A DNA stretch of 64,000 nt from Timema cristinae (taxonomy: Eukaryota; Arthropoda; Insecta; Phasmatodea; Timematidae): NCBI GenBank assembly GCA_039000515.1, contig JBCFYV010000024.1, positions 39,661,035-39,725,034 of the forward strand, read 5' to 3'. Positions within the stretch are counted from its first letter, which is position 1, and every line of letters begins with the position of its first letter. Below, piece by piece: positions 28,146 to 40,304 of the stretch. The position numbers were made by a program, and so were the translations under genes. The notes beneath the pieces were generated by a model that ran no database searches, was not told the DNA's origin, and saw nothing but the letters and a program-made list of their open reading frames with translations.

Positions 28146-28395
28146 CACCCTTCTCTATAGTCAAATGGTCTAAGGCTTCACTCTTTCAAAAAAAACTAGA
28201 TTACCGATTATATCGGGGTTCGAATCCTTGTCCGGTGTACTGAGGATGGTTTTTCCCCACATTGTTTTTACGTTGCTCTGGGTACACTTACTCAGTTCCT
28301 CTAAATTCAACCTTCCTTATCCTTAATACATTATTGTAATTTGTACACGTGTGTATAACCTAAACGAGTACTAAGGCGTGGTGACAAAAAAAATG
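28146..28395 (+). mobile_element. SINE-A copy
   Basis: Head acccttctctatagtcaaatgg (weak), B box ggggttcgaatccttg, tail ctaaacgagtactaaggcgt then A run. Confidence 0.65.
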
Positions 28396-28796
28396 ATTCG
28401 GTGACGCATTCATTTTAAAAGTTCGTTAAAAATATACAAATAAGAAGTAATATAAAATAAACACAAAAGTAACCAATAGAATCCTCACCAGTGGCATGAT
28501 ACCATATGATGACACTGCTAGAATTTTAACCACCTTATCTAATCTGGCTTAGTTCCTGATCTCCTCTTTATTGTTTGCTTTACACGTGGAATGTTCCAAA
28601 ATATACAGTGAGTCGCAACAATCATATTTGTATTAAAAGTGTAAAGCGGCGTTAGGATCAAATTAATGTACAAGTACAAATATCCTACGTTCAACATCTT
28701 CGTTGCGAGATACACACTATATTTAACCTGAAAGGTAGCAGTCTTACCTTAACGGACTGCACTATGCCCCTATATAATAATCTACACCATAGTAGG

Positions 28797-29076
28797 GTGA
28801 CCTGGCGGTCTAGGGGTAAGGTGTCAGACTTCTGTGCTGGGAGTCCGGGGTTCAATCCTTGATCCCGGCATAGGTTTATCCGATTGCCAAACCCTTCCTT
28901 CACCTCTGACAAGACTTATAATAATCACAACTTGTGGATGTGTGGAATGCCAGGCCTCCACCGTGGTTCGGATTCCATGTTAAACTGTAGGTCCTCCATT
29001 TTATCTCACAATCACCCTACCATTACACATTAGCGTAAGTGCGTACAACCCGAACGGGTAGTAAGACGCGGTGCTG
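28797..29076 (+). mobile_element. SINE-B, full length
   Basis: Head gtgacctggcggtctagggg, B box ggggttcaatccttg, body with a 14-bp extra stretch (ttataataatcaca) and tail cccgaacgggtagtaagacg. It ends at gcggtgct without an ATA run; no target duplication is obvious. Confidence 0.8.
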
Positions 29077-29774
29077 CCGAGGAGTGGGTTTTGAGCCAGT
29101 TGGTAGAGATAATGGCTTCCTCTTGCCATCATTTTTCTTGACTAGCGTCGCGCGGACGGTCCCAGAGCCGACTGACTGGCCCGTCGTAGCATGTTGGAGT
29201 AATTCTAGTGTGCATCCCCCCCGCCCCCCAAACACTTTTTTTTTAACTGTTCTTAATGGTACACACAAAATGGAATGAGGAAAGGACCAAACAATTCATT
29301 GACATCTACAAATATTGGGAAGTTTTGTGTAACCAATTTCATCAGTTGCATAGGAACAAATATACAATGTATACCGGCATTAAGTGAAATTGTTTCTTAA
29401 ATTAAAATTGAAGGTTTTGGTGAACCGATGTCAAAACATTGCAGCTGCATACCATGGGAAGCTGGTGAAACTAGAGACGTCCTTAAATTAAATAAAACTC
29501 TTGTTTCTTAATTTTGGACCCCCCTTACTCTACGTAGTCCACCCCTACGTAGACACCCTGCCCTTTTTCTTACGTAATTTTTTAAGAGTTGGTAAATTAT
29601 ATTATTTTAATATCTAGCTATTTTTATACATGAGGATTGATAATAAAGCAAGTGATATGAAATTTTTGAGTACTTTAATTGGAATAAGTAAATTGAATAT
29701 GTTACATTTTATAACTCATATATTTACCTTTTAACAAAAACAAACAAAAACATTATTTTGTCTCACCTTAAACC

Positions 29775-29925
29775 CCGTGTATAATATAAAGTCCATTCAC
29801 CGTAGGAATTGTTTTCTGAAAGGCCTTTTTCCTTACCAGAAATATATGATATAGTAGGATATTGGTAGGAAAAAAGACCTTTCAGAGAGTAATTCCTACC
29901 GTGAATGGAGTATATTATGACCCCC
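29775..29925. repeat. Long imperfect palindrome (~59-bp arms)
   Basis: The left arm (29780-29838) and right arm (29863-29919) are inverted copies: ccattcaccgtaggaatt on one side, aattcctaccgtgaatgg on the other, with further matches in gaaaggcctttttcctta and its complement. The loop is about 24 bp. As RNA it would fold into one long hairpin. Probably a foldback or MITE-like element. Confidence 0.85.
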
Positions 29926-30286
29926 TCCCTCCCAGTAAAAAAAATATTGAACCCCAGTTTTCCAAAAACCCTTACGTAATTTAAGGACGGCCACATCTAG
30001 GACGGGCAGCAGTAGGGGGTCATTCATGAACCACGTTTTTCTTACATTTTCTATCTTATTCCCTACCCCCATGTAAACATTATATAGACATTTAGCCTGA
30101 CCCCCGTTTCCCCCTCCACACATTAAGAGTGAATATCATTATTTCATAGATAAGCTTTTGTGACACTTAAAAGAAGGACTCTGATTTCTCTCAGAATCAG
30201 AAGTATGTTTATTAAAGCTGAAAAATGAACAACAATATTAGTTTTCAACATTATAATTTAAGTATAATATAATGTGTTACGGCACC

Positions 30287-30527
30287 CGCTTCAGTGGCTG
30301 CGTGGCCTAACGCGTTACTCTCGTGTTGGACTAGACTGCCGAAGACGGGGAGATCTGGGATCGATCCCGGTCGTGTGCACTGAGGGTGGTTTTTCTTAAA
30401 TGGTTTTCTACTCTCCTTCCACGCAAGTGTGAGTGCACTTCCTCTAAATAAGACCTTCCTACTCCTTAAACCACTAGTGTAGTTAGTACATAGACGTATA
30501 ACCCGAACGGGTAGTAAGACGCGGTGC
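30287..30527 (+). mobile_element. SINE-A, best copy
   Basis: acccgcttcagtggctgcgt, ggcctaacgcgttactctcg, gaagacggggagatc, B box gatcgatcccgg, body ctccttccacgcaagtgtga, tail cccgaacgggtagtaagacg and A run. Short flanking repeat tgttacg (about 30272 and 30541) may be a 7-bp target duplication. Confidence 0.82.
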
Positions 30528-30995
30528 TAAAAAAAATCCCTGTTACGTAACATCGTGTAGAGCTCCCCCCCCCCCCCTTTCCCCTATTCAATAGCGTGGC
30601 TTATCGCCGGGTGGCACATAGGTTGTGGTGAATGGTGATAAAAAAACAAAATTTAAAAATGATGGTTTTAAATGGTTTTACACGCAATGTAAAGTGTAAA
30701 CTTTAACAGAATGAGTGGATAATAATATCGCGTTTGGAAAGAACGAATTGGAGTGAAGGTATCAAGGTCATTAAAACAAACTCTTCTATTCTACCAACTT
30801 GGTGTAGTGAGTGTCCTTGAGAAACTGATGGTTGTTATTTTTAGTACGCTCAAGTGCCGAGAGAGTCTGCCTAATCTTTCAGTTAACCTCGAGGAGAAAT
30901 TGTCAACTGTTTTTCATTCATTCGGTATCGCTGACCTGATCAGTGAGCAAGCAAGACCTGCAGATATTCGGGAAAAGAGTTCGTTGACCTTATAG

Positions 30996-32224
30996 CTAAC
31001 AGGTATGTTAATGACTTCTTTGGAAAACTTACCGTCCAACTTTCATAGGACAGTTAGAAAAGTTACAATATCTACTTTCGCGTATTCATACGTCAAGCTA
31101 TGTGAGCTTTAGAACTGTTGATGAATATCTATAAAATCACAATAATAAAATAGTAAAATGTTATTAATTTAAGTAGCAAAAAAAAGTGTAGTTTCAAAAA
31201 GATGCTTCTGCCAAAATTCTGATATATGTACTTTTTTTGAGTTGATATCCTTTTATAGTACACCCAAAATTACTTGATTTTTAGCCAAGTACATTTTGAA
31301 GTCAGACTTAAGAGAAAATGAAAATGCGCTAGTGCAAGGAGCATTAGGAACTATTTGAGTTTTATTTATTGTGAGAAATTGTATTTACAAGTTATATTTG
31401 TGGCATTTAAATAGAAAGTCTGTATGTGCCAATTCTAGATATTAAAGTTAAAAACCAAAAACTAATAGCAAACAATTTTTTCTTTAAAATTTTGTCTAAG
31501 CTAAAAAAAAAACATGAAAATTACATTGCATTAGTCCAAATTAGTATTTTGTTTGTTTTTAATTATGTTTTGGGAATTGACCTTGAAACCAAATAAAGTA
31601 CCTGGAGAGATTGAATAAAACCGATGAAAGCACCAAACAGTTATTTAGCGGTGGGTTCAAAAACTAAACCCGATAGAAATGGTATTTTCAGCGTTCACTA
31701 TGTTACGCACTTTATCAAATTCAGTTTTTTCTCAACCTAGCGGAGGCTCTTCAAACTAAACCCGATATAAATGGCGTTTTCAGCACGTCAGTGGCGATGG
31801 CACATACAACAGTTTCGAGTTTAAAAAAACAGACATTTTAAAAATATTTTGGCACTTACAGCCTTTACCATTTACATGCCACATTTGGCAACACATGCAA
31901 TGATAGTTAAAAGTTCTTAAAAGATAAGAGTGATGTAGGCTTATATAAATTTCCATTAAAAGGGAAGAAAGAATACATGGATTTGTTAAGTCTTTAAAGT
32001 ATTTTTCTCCTAACTGAATCTCGCCATATATCAATGTAGTTTATTAGCAATGAAAGGGATATTTTACAAGTTATAAATAGTTTGGTGTCTCAAGCCTTCT
32101 TTTTTCTCTTTCTTCCTCCATTATTTTTCCTCTATATATTCTATTCATCTATTTTTTTAAAAAAAACATCACTGATACACTACACATGACATGTTTGATA
32201 TATTTTTTTCCTCGTAGCTACCAT
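30996..32224. other. Intergenic stretch, nothing recognised
   Basis: AT-rich DNA with no supported gene. ggttcaaaaactaaacccgatagaaatgg-like text (31650-31680) recurs in part at 31755-31775 as caaactaaacccgatataaa. Confidence 0.4.
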
Positions 32225-32225
32225 A

Positions 32226-32466
32226 CCTGCTTCGGTGGTCACTTGGTTTAGAAGGCATCATTCTCGTGTTGTACTAGACTTCTGATTATAAGAAGATCGG
32301 GATTCGAATCCCGCTCGGCTCTTCTATGGTTTTTCACACGTACTCCATTCAAATGTATATACACTTCTTTTAAATTTAACCTTCCTCATTCCTAACTCAT
32401 TAGCGTAATTAGTAGCCTACATACATGTAAAACCAAAAACAGTAGTAAGACGCGATACTAAAAAAA
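32226..32466 (+). mobile_element. SINE-A copy
   Basis: cctgcttcggtggtcacttg, B box gggattcgaatcccgctcgg, tail aaaaacagtagtaagacgcg then A run. Possible short target repeat gtagct on each side. Confidence 0.7.
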
Positions 32467-32639
32467 ATAATCCTGTAGCTTACTTTGGTTCTACTATGGT
32501 GTAGATAGTAGGATAAGATCATAGTGCAACCCCCCCCCCCCTCCCATCTATACTAGGGTGAGGATGACTGGAAAATCAGGCGATAATATAGCCTAATTTT
32601 AACAACATATCTTTATTTTATAATAAACAATGAAATAGT

Positions 32640-33330
32640 ACAAAATTTTAGCACATCAACAAAAAATTAGAGCGTGAAGCACGTCTTCCTTTCTAACATA
32701 GAAACAGATCCGTTTAGAGTAAGGAGACCTTAACTCAACAATGCTCAACCCCGTCGGGAAATGTAACAAAGGGTAACAGCAAATGCTAATGCGCAAGCGC
32801 AATGAACATAATCATACATATCAAACATCAGCCCTAAATGACTAATATCAAAGCCAATGGTTCTAGGCTCAAAGATTATCTAATCTATTAAGGTGAGCTC
32901 TAAATCTGTAGATATTCAAAACTCCCGCTTAACACGTTAGCGAGCACTGCATAAGCTAGGCGTTACGCGCTAACGACCCTCAACAAATATCATAATGTCA
33001 CTCTAATGTAGCAATAATAACAATCAACAGAGGACCAAGTCCCAATCTATCCTATAAGTGCCCTGCATCCTAATTTATTGTAATTACCCAGACGACGCCT
33101 AATTATAAGCATAATCCTTGAATAGTGATCAGACGGGTGGTAAGCCTGAGACGCAGAGTTTGACTCTGCGCACTCAAATGTGTATAAATATATCAACAAA
33201 GCCAAATAGGCGTAATTAAATCGGGCTAGAGCCCTAATAAGACGGCAGAAAGGCGACGGCATTTTCAACTACCGCGAGAAGCGCATGGCGTCGCAAAGTT
33301 CAATATTCCAATATTAGTTAAGTGTTGAAC
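32640..33330. other. Unrecognised stretch of moderate GC
   Basis: More GC than its surroundings, with a short inverted repeat gcagagtttgactctgc (33153-33169). No homology recognised; possibly part of the retroelement-like block that follows on the minus strand. Confidence 0.3.
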
Positions 33331-33417
33331 AATAATTTTTACTGGTTTCCCCCCCATTACGCCGAAAGAGAATTTTAATGCAAAACAATAACCCCAAGCC
33401 CTACGTCGCCGTTCTCA

Positions 33418-33900
33418 CCTTTTTTTTGTTTGTAAGAGTTTTATTAACAATTTGTAAACATATATAAATATATATATAACATGAATAAAACACGAGAAAC
33501 ATAAAGGACAGACAGTTAACTAACACCAGCCCCGAAGGGCTCTCGAAGACGGACACGACATAGGACGTATAACAAAACTCACACAGACTTACAATGGCGC
33601 CCTGGCGGGCTGAAAGCTGCTATCTATAGGTTGGGGGTGGGAAAATAAGCATAAAAACCCACCCTATAGCTCATAATGGGTCGCCAGGACCGTTAAAAAT
33701 ACACATGGTACAGATGTGAGAGAGAGGGAGCGAATGCGGAAACAAAAGAGAGAGAAAGAAGAAACATAGGAATGGGGAATGATATGACAGGAGTGGCCCC
33801 GGTCGGTTGAGCCGCCGGGGTCGGTCGGTGAAAAAACAGGTTCACCAATACACAAGGCAACAAGAAGAATGGGGTAGCAAGTCGAACAATCTAAACGCTA
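33418..33900 (-). mobile_element. Possible retroelement or retrocopy 3' end, minus strand
   Basis: Read on the minus strand, GC-balanced sequence from about 33900 ends in aataaaactcttacaaac followed by an A run at 33421-33430, the structure of a polyadenylated insert. No domain recognised. Confidence 0.4.
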
Positions 33901-35109
33901 CGCGTGGCAGAACAAGGAACTATCTTCTTTTGTTTCTGGCCAGTCTCGGGTTTGAGCCTTAGTAGTGGTCCGTTGAACGCTCCGCTAGTCTACCGGGCGG
34001 TCGGTTGGAGTGAAGAGGTCGGTGCTAGTGCTCGTGTGCTTCAGTTCGTCAAGGAGGTGAGTGTCCCCCATTCGATTTGGCCACAACTTGTAACTTGTTA
34101 CATTAGTGTAATCAGGCAAAGTAAGGCTTCTTCCTACCTTTCAGGGCTGCGGGGTTTTTTGGAAATTTTCCCCTGCATCCTTCAGTTGCTATTTCTTCTT
34201 TTGTGTATAAATAGGCTTAAACTTACATTTTAAAACTATAATGTTGGCATTGGTAATTTTCTCATCCTTGAAAATGTACGTAACTAGTCTCTATTAAACT
34301 AAACCTTAAACCTAAAAACCTACCTTTCAGGGTAAACAATGTATGTATGTGGACACAGGAGGAATTTCTCTTCACTTGTTAAAATAAAGGGGACAATATA
34401 TGTTCTCCCCCCTTACTCCCACATCCTCTTGGATATGCCTTATATATATTCTAGTGTGCCTTATGTATATCGCGGAACAGAAGGACACCTAAACCCTAAA
34501 TTATCATTATAAAACATCGCCAAATAGCGTCTTGGATCATATAATATTTTTAACAAGTTTGTAGGGGCACCCTGGACTCCCTTCAAACCCCCCTTCCCAA
34601 CTGGCCTAAGAATTTTGGTCTCGAGATGCTACTGCGACAGGACATTAGTAGAACTGCAGACAGGTGAAACAAGTGTGCCTTTGATGATAGAAGCATGAAT
34701 TTTGACAAACTTTAAGAACACATCCAAATTAACATTTTTTGCTATGAAGCCATCTTATATTTTTTCTGTAGCGAAATTGGATGCTTTTTTTTTTTTAAAT
34801 GGCACCTAGTTGCTATTTAAGTGTCTTAATTTTTGAAGATATTTATGGTTAAACCATTTGTTTGTGGCCATGTGACGCCTGTTGTACACTTTAGAAGTAA
34901 AAATGAATTCTAATAATAGATAATAATGGTTTATTTCATAATAAATGGCAAAAAATATAAATTTATTGATTTAGTTGAGGGAAGAAAAACAAAACCATTT
35001 ACATTTACTGGTTGTTTATTTAATACAATTTCAATGTCTTATATTATCGATTTTTATTTTATTGATAATTATTTAATAAATATTGATACTATTCCTCAAA
35101 CAAATTGTT

Positions 35110-35420
35110 GGTAACGCCCCCTGCCCCTCCCCCCTCCCCCTCTAAGGCCACACGAACGATTTTACCCGCAGCGTTCAAGCTGTTTTCGTCGCGCGAAAAA
35201 TAGAAACCAAGTGGTTAAATGGTGGTTTGCTAGACAAGCGATAAATATCGCACGACAGAGGTACGTCAGATTCGATTTCAAGGTCATGTCGCGTTGGAAT
35301 GCGCTGGGGTCCATTTTCCAGGCGACATATCCCGTCTTTCTACCTGTCACACGTGCGACAAAAACCGAGGGACTCTCCTCCACCAGGGTTGTGCCTCCAC
35401 GTTTACGTGTGTTGTGATAA
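35110..35420. other. GC-rich island, possible DNA-transposon end
   Basis: Begins ggccacacgaacgattttac and contains tcgtcgcgcgaaaaatag and gtggttaaatggtgg. The abrupt composition change and the start resemble a DNA-transposon terminus, but I see no matching inverted end. Confidence 0.3.
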
Positions 35421-36004
35421 GTGTTATATTTTTATTGTAAGTTATAATATTCTATATTCAAAATGAATGACAATGTCATCGATTTTTATTGTTAGTGAAG
35501 CAAATATTATAGCGTTGAAACATTCCCGTCGATTGACTACAATCAATGATGTTACAGACATGGGCGCCCGTAAATGGGTGATAAGATTCCCTCTTCACCA
35601 GATTTTTTCATTTTGTTATGTTCAATAAACTTGTGAAAAATATAAAGTTACTTTAAATGGGTTCAGCTACAACAAAATTTTATCTTTTTTTTAATTTTTC
35701 GAGAAGAATATTTTTGTAAAATTGGCTCTTGATTTTCATAATTAGCTCAGAATTAAGTTCAAATGTTCTAAAATTCTCTCCCACAAGGTTAAGTTCATTA
35801 AATTTTCTCTCAAGGAGGGGCAAATGGGACTTCAATACGCTCCCTATTTGGAAAACCCACATGGGCTCTCTTGGTTACAGCCACAGTTTGGAGTGGCAAA
35901 TCATTTTTCCTGGTATAATTAAAAGGAACGATGTTTTCCCGATTGAAATGTAGACAGAATTGAAGAGACGTCATGGGCGACTACCGGCTTAAGTCACTCT
36001 GTAG

Positions 36005-38105
36005 CCAAGGAGAGCCTAAGGAAACACATCAAGGGTAGCCTAAGGGTACATATGAAGGAGAACCTAAGGTCGCATACCAAGGAGACCCTAAGGTAACACA
36101 TCAAGGGTAGCCTAAGGGTACATATCAATGTGTTTGTAGGGGTACATATCAAGGAGACCCTAAGGGAACACTACAAAGGAATCCTAAGGGTACATATGAA
36201 GGAGAACCTAAGGTCGCATACCAAGGAGACCCTAAGGTAACACATCAAGGGTAGCCTAAGGGTACATATCAATGTGTTTGTAGGGGTACATATCAAGGAG
36301 ACCCTAAGGGAACACTACAAAGGAATCCTAAGGGTACATATCAATGAGTTTGTAGGGGTACATATCAAGGAGACCCTATGGGTGCATACCAAGGAGACCC
36401 TAAGGGTGCATACCAAGGCGACCTTAAGGGTGCATACCAAGGCGACCTTAAGGGTGCATACCAAGGCGACCTTAAGGGTGCATACCAAGGCGACCTTAAG
36501 GGAACACATCAAGGGAATCTTAAGTGTACATATCGAGGAGTTTGTAGGGGTGTATATCAAGGAATTTGTAGGGGTCCATACCAAGGAGACCCTAAGGTCA
36601 CATATCAAGGAGACCCTAAGGTCGCATATCAAGGAGACCCTAAGGTTGCATAACAAGGAGACCCTAAGGTCGCATATCAAGGAGACCCTAAGGTCGCATA
36701 TCAAGGAGATACCCTAAGGTCGCATATCAAGGAGATACCCTAAGGTCGCATATCAAGGAGATACCCTAAGGTCGCATAACAAGGAGACCCTAAGGTCGCA
36801 TAACAAGGAGACCCTAAGGTCGCATAACAAGGAGACCCTAAGGTCGCATAACAAGGAGACCCTAAGGGAACACATCAAGTAAATCCTAAGGAGTTTGTAG
36901 GGGTGCATACCAAGGAGACCCTAGAGGTGCATACCAAGGAGAACCTAAGGGAACACATCAAGGGAATCCTAAGGGTACATATCAAGGAGTTTGTAGGGGT
37001 GCATATCAAGGAGAACCTAAGGGAACACATCAAGGGAATCCTAAGGGTACATATCAAGGAGTTTGTAGGGGTGCATATCAAGGAGAACCTAAGGGAACAC
37101 ATCAAGGGAATCCTAAGGGTACATATCAAAGAGTTTGTAGGGGTGCATATCAAGGAGAACCTAAGGGAACACATCAAGGGAATCTTAAGGGTACATATCA
37201 AGGAGTTTGTAGGGGTGCATATCAAGGAGAACCTAAGGGAACACATCAAGGAGACCCTAAGGTCGCATATCAAGGAGACCCTAAGGTCGCATATCAAGGA
37301 GATACCCTAAGGTCGCATATCAAGGAGACCCTAAGGTCGCATAACAAGGAGACCCTAAGGGAACACATCAAGTAAATCCTAAGGAGTTTGTAGGGGTGCA
37401 TACCAAGGAGACCCTAGAGGTGCATACCAAGGAGAACCTAAGGGAACACATCAAGGGAATCCTAAGGGTACATATCAAGGAGTTTGTAGGGGTGCATATC
37501 AAGGAGAACCTAAGGGAACACATCAAGGGAATCCTAAGGGTACATATCAAGGAGTTTGTAGGGGTGCATATCAAGGAGAACCTAAGGGAACATATCAAGG
37601 AGTTTGTAGGGGTGCATATCAAGGAGAACCTAAGGGAACACATCAAGGGAATCTTAAGGGTACATATCAAGGAGTTTGTAGGGGTGCATATCAAGGAGAA
37701 CCTAAGGGAACACATCAAGGGAATCCTAAGGGTACATATCAAGGAGTTTGTAGGGGTGCATATCAAGGAGAACCTAAGGGAACACATCAAGGGAATCCTA
37801 AGGGTACATATCAAGGAGTTTGTAGGGGTGCATATCAAGGAGAACCTAAGGGAACACAATCAAGGGAATCCTAAGGGTACATATCAATGAGTTTGTATGG
37901 GGTGCATATCAAGGAGAACCTAAGGGAACACATCAAGGGAATCCTAAGGGTACATATCAAGGAGTTTGTAGGGGTGCATATCAAGGAGAACCTAAGGGAA
38001 CACATCAAGGGAATCCTAAGGGTACATATCAAGGAGTTTGTAGGCATGAATATCAAGGAAATTCTGGGGGTTTATTTCAAGGGGATACTAGTGGTGCATA
38101 CAATG
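36005..38105. repeat. 2.1-kb minisatellite: 24-bp monomers, 72-bp higher-order units
   Basis: Monomers of 24 bp share the frame cctaaggg-(t/a)acatatcaagg. From about 36940 three monomer types (gagaacctaagggaacac.., ggaatcctaagggtacat.., gagtttgtaggggtgcat..) alternate as a 72-bp unit; in 36060-36350 a 144-bp unit is repeated, and the start of the two main blocks (36866 and 37359) recurs at 493 bp. Because 24 is a multiple of 3 and no stop occurs, long frames are open on both strands; I do not regard them as genes. It ends about 180 bp before the gene 3 start. Confidence 0.95.
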
Positions 38106-38288
38106 TGAACCCTTGGGCCTTGCAGCTGTTGCTATTTTCCAGATGTTACTTGATCACATCCAAACTATCAAAAGAAGAGTTATATTTAGCTTATAGATAG
38201 CAAACTTTAAGCAAACACACTTTTTTTCTAAACACCCACATTCTAAAACAAAGTCAAGAAACAACTGATAAATGTGTGTTCTTTAGTC

Positions 38289-38429
38289 ATGACAGACACT
38301 GTTAAGGCACGCATACCCCAGGGAGAATTGTTGGGCAAGAAAGTTTCTTCTTCATACACGGGAAGTGTTTTCTACAGCTTCCAGGGAATACCATACGCCA
38401 AACCACCTGTGGGACCTCTTAGATTCAAG
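38289..38429 (+). CDS. Gene 3 coding exon 1
   Basis: I place the start at 38289 (MTDTVKARIPQGELLGKK), which aligns with METVKV of gene 2. An in-frame ATG at 38274 exists, but gtgttctttag ends two bases before 38289, exactly as an AG does in gene 2, so 38274 may lie in a 5' UTR intron. SVFYSFQGIPYAKPPVGPL is intact. Donor gtacat. Confidence 0.9.
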
Positions 38430-40261
38430 GTACATTGTTGTGACTATTATAATAAGACTAGAGGCATCTTCTACAACTTGCTGGGTCATATAATGATATA
38501 ACCTCACGAATTAACATATCAAGCACCTTTTAGCAAATACAAAGTTTTTATGGCCCCATTGATAACATTTTATGATATTATTGGTGTTATTTTATATTTA
38601 TTGATCATATCTATCAAAATTGACATTTATAGATCAACTGACTCGATGTTTCCAATATATACATGAAAGTAGACCTATAGTGTATTTTTCAAGCTGTCGA
38701 AGATGCCCATTTGTACAAAAATTGGCGTGTACTGTTTATATTTAACATACCCTACCTATAAATATATACTTTATCTATAACCTATTTAATATATTTAATA
38801 CATTTTTAATATTCACATATAAATATATTTAAATGGGTATATTTAAATACTGGTATGCATACTTTAGATAAATATATTTTTTAAATATATACGATATATT
38901 TTTTAAATATATTATAATTATATATTAAACTTATATAAATATATTCCAAATATATATATATACTTAAAATATAAATATATTACCCGACACCCTAGCTCTG
39001 TCAGTAGTATGTCTACCTACCAAGTTAAAAGTCCCGGGTTTGATTCCGAACATGGCCGAAAAATGCATTATTGGTGAAATGTGGGTTTACCCTTTCACAG
39101 TGATGAATTAACGGCTAGGGAGTGGATGTTGTCTGTCCTAGTCTTAATTTACTTATATTATAAGGCATGTGAAGCAGCAACAGGCCTAGCAAGCTGATAG
39201 TGGAAAATGTATGGCTCGAATAAATACTGACCCATGTCACGGTCTGGAAACAGTATTGGATGCAAAGTAACTATTAAATACATTGTAATTGTGTGTTGAA
39301 TATATTTTCTTTAAATTATAACTAATATTATTTATACTATACCTGATGAAATTCTCACACAAGATCTTAGGCATAATTTTTGTTTTCGCATTTGCATCAA
39401 TTATAAAAAAAAAAATTTAACCCAATGTTCAAAATAATTAACTATAGACTTTTTATATAAATTATAGCTACCTATCTTTTAGCCAAATTTTAGTACTTTT
39501 TAACTATCTTAGCAACTTTCTATATTTACTATATATATCTGTTAACTAGATTTTATTATTACTCTAATATACATATTAGTTAAATAACTTTTTATAGCGA
39601 ATAAAATTACCATTGCTTATTCTCATGACAACTTGGTGAATTTGTTTTCAGGCTCCCCAGCCTGCAGATTCATGGGAAGGAGTGAAGGATGCCACCAAGG
39701 AGGGGGCTGAAGCCCCCCAGATAGATTTCATGAATAAAAAATATACAGGCAATGAAGACTGCCTGTTTATAAATGTATACACGCTAGAGGTAAAATAATC
39801 TACATTATTTTGTATCAGTTATCAGCTTTGTGAAGAATTTTATCAAGGAGTATAAAATTTTTTCGGGCCCCCGGAGACGCGGCAGTAGGCCTAAAAGTCA
39901 GTTGGCCTAAAAGTCATTTGGCCTAAAATTCAGTTGGCCTAAAAGTCAGTTGGCCTAAAAGTCATTTGGCCTAAAAGTCATTTGGCCTAAAAGTCATTTG
40001 GCCTAAAAGTCATTTGGCCTAAAAGTCATTTGGCCTAAAAGTCATTTGGCCTAAAGTCATTTGGCCTAAAATATAATGTTTAAACCCTCAGGTATCTCCG
40101 TAAAATAAGCACTGTTAGTTTTTCTATCTGATTATAGATAGCACAAGTGATGGTAGATGGTGTTAAGATATTTCTAAAAACATAGACTTTATTTAAACAC
40201 AGATTTACTCTATTTAATTACTCTATGGCATTAAAAACTCGAAAGCTCATTGCTGCACTAA

Positions 40262-40304
<43 letters not shown>

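Noticed and set aside
28797..28870. tRNA gene (gtgacctggcggtctagggg...)
   Set aside because: This head recurs with the same body and tail at several sites; it is SINE-B.
30753..30995. 80-codon frame as a gene
   Set aside because: No homology recognised and isolated in repeat-rich intergenic DNA.
33904..34233. 109-codon frame as a gene
   Set aside because: No recognised domain, hydrophobic ends and no splice or codon support.
36274..37890. Overlapping open frames of up to 164 codons on both strands as protein genes
   Set aside because: They are a by-product of a 24-bp tandem repeat without stop triplets; no splice context or known domain.
38274..38288. ATG at 38274 as the start of gene 3
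   Set aside because: It adds MCSLV with no counterpart in gene 2, and a likely splice acceptor (ctttag) lies between it and the ATG at 38289.
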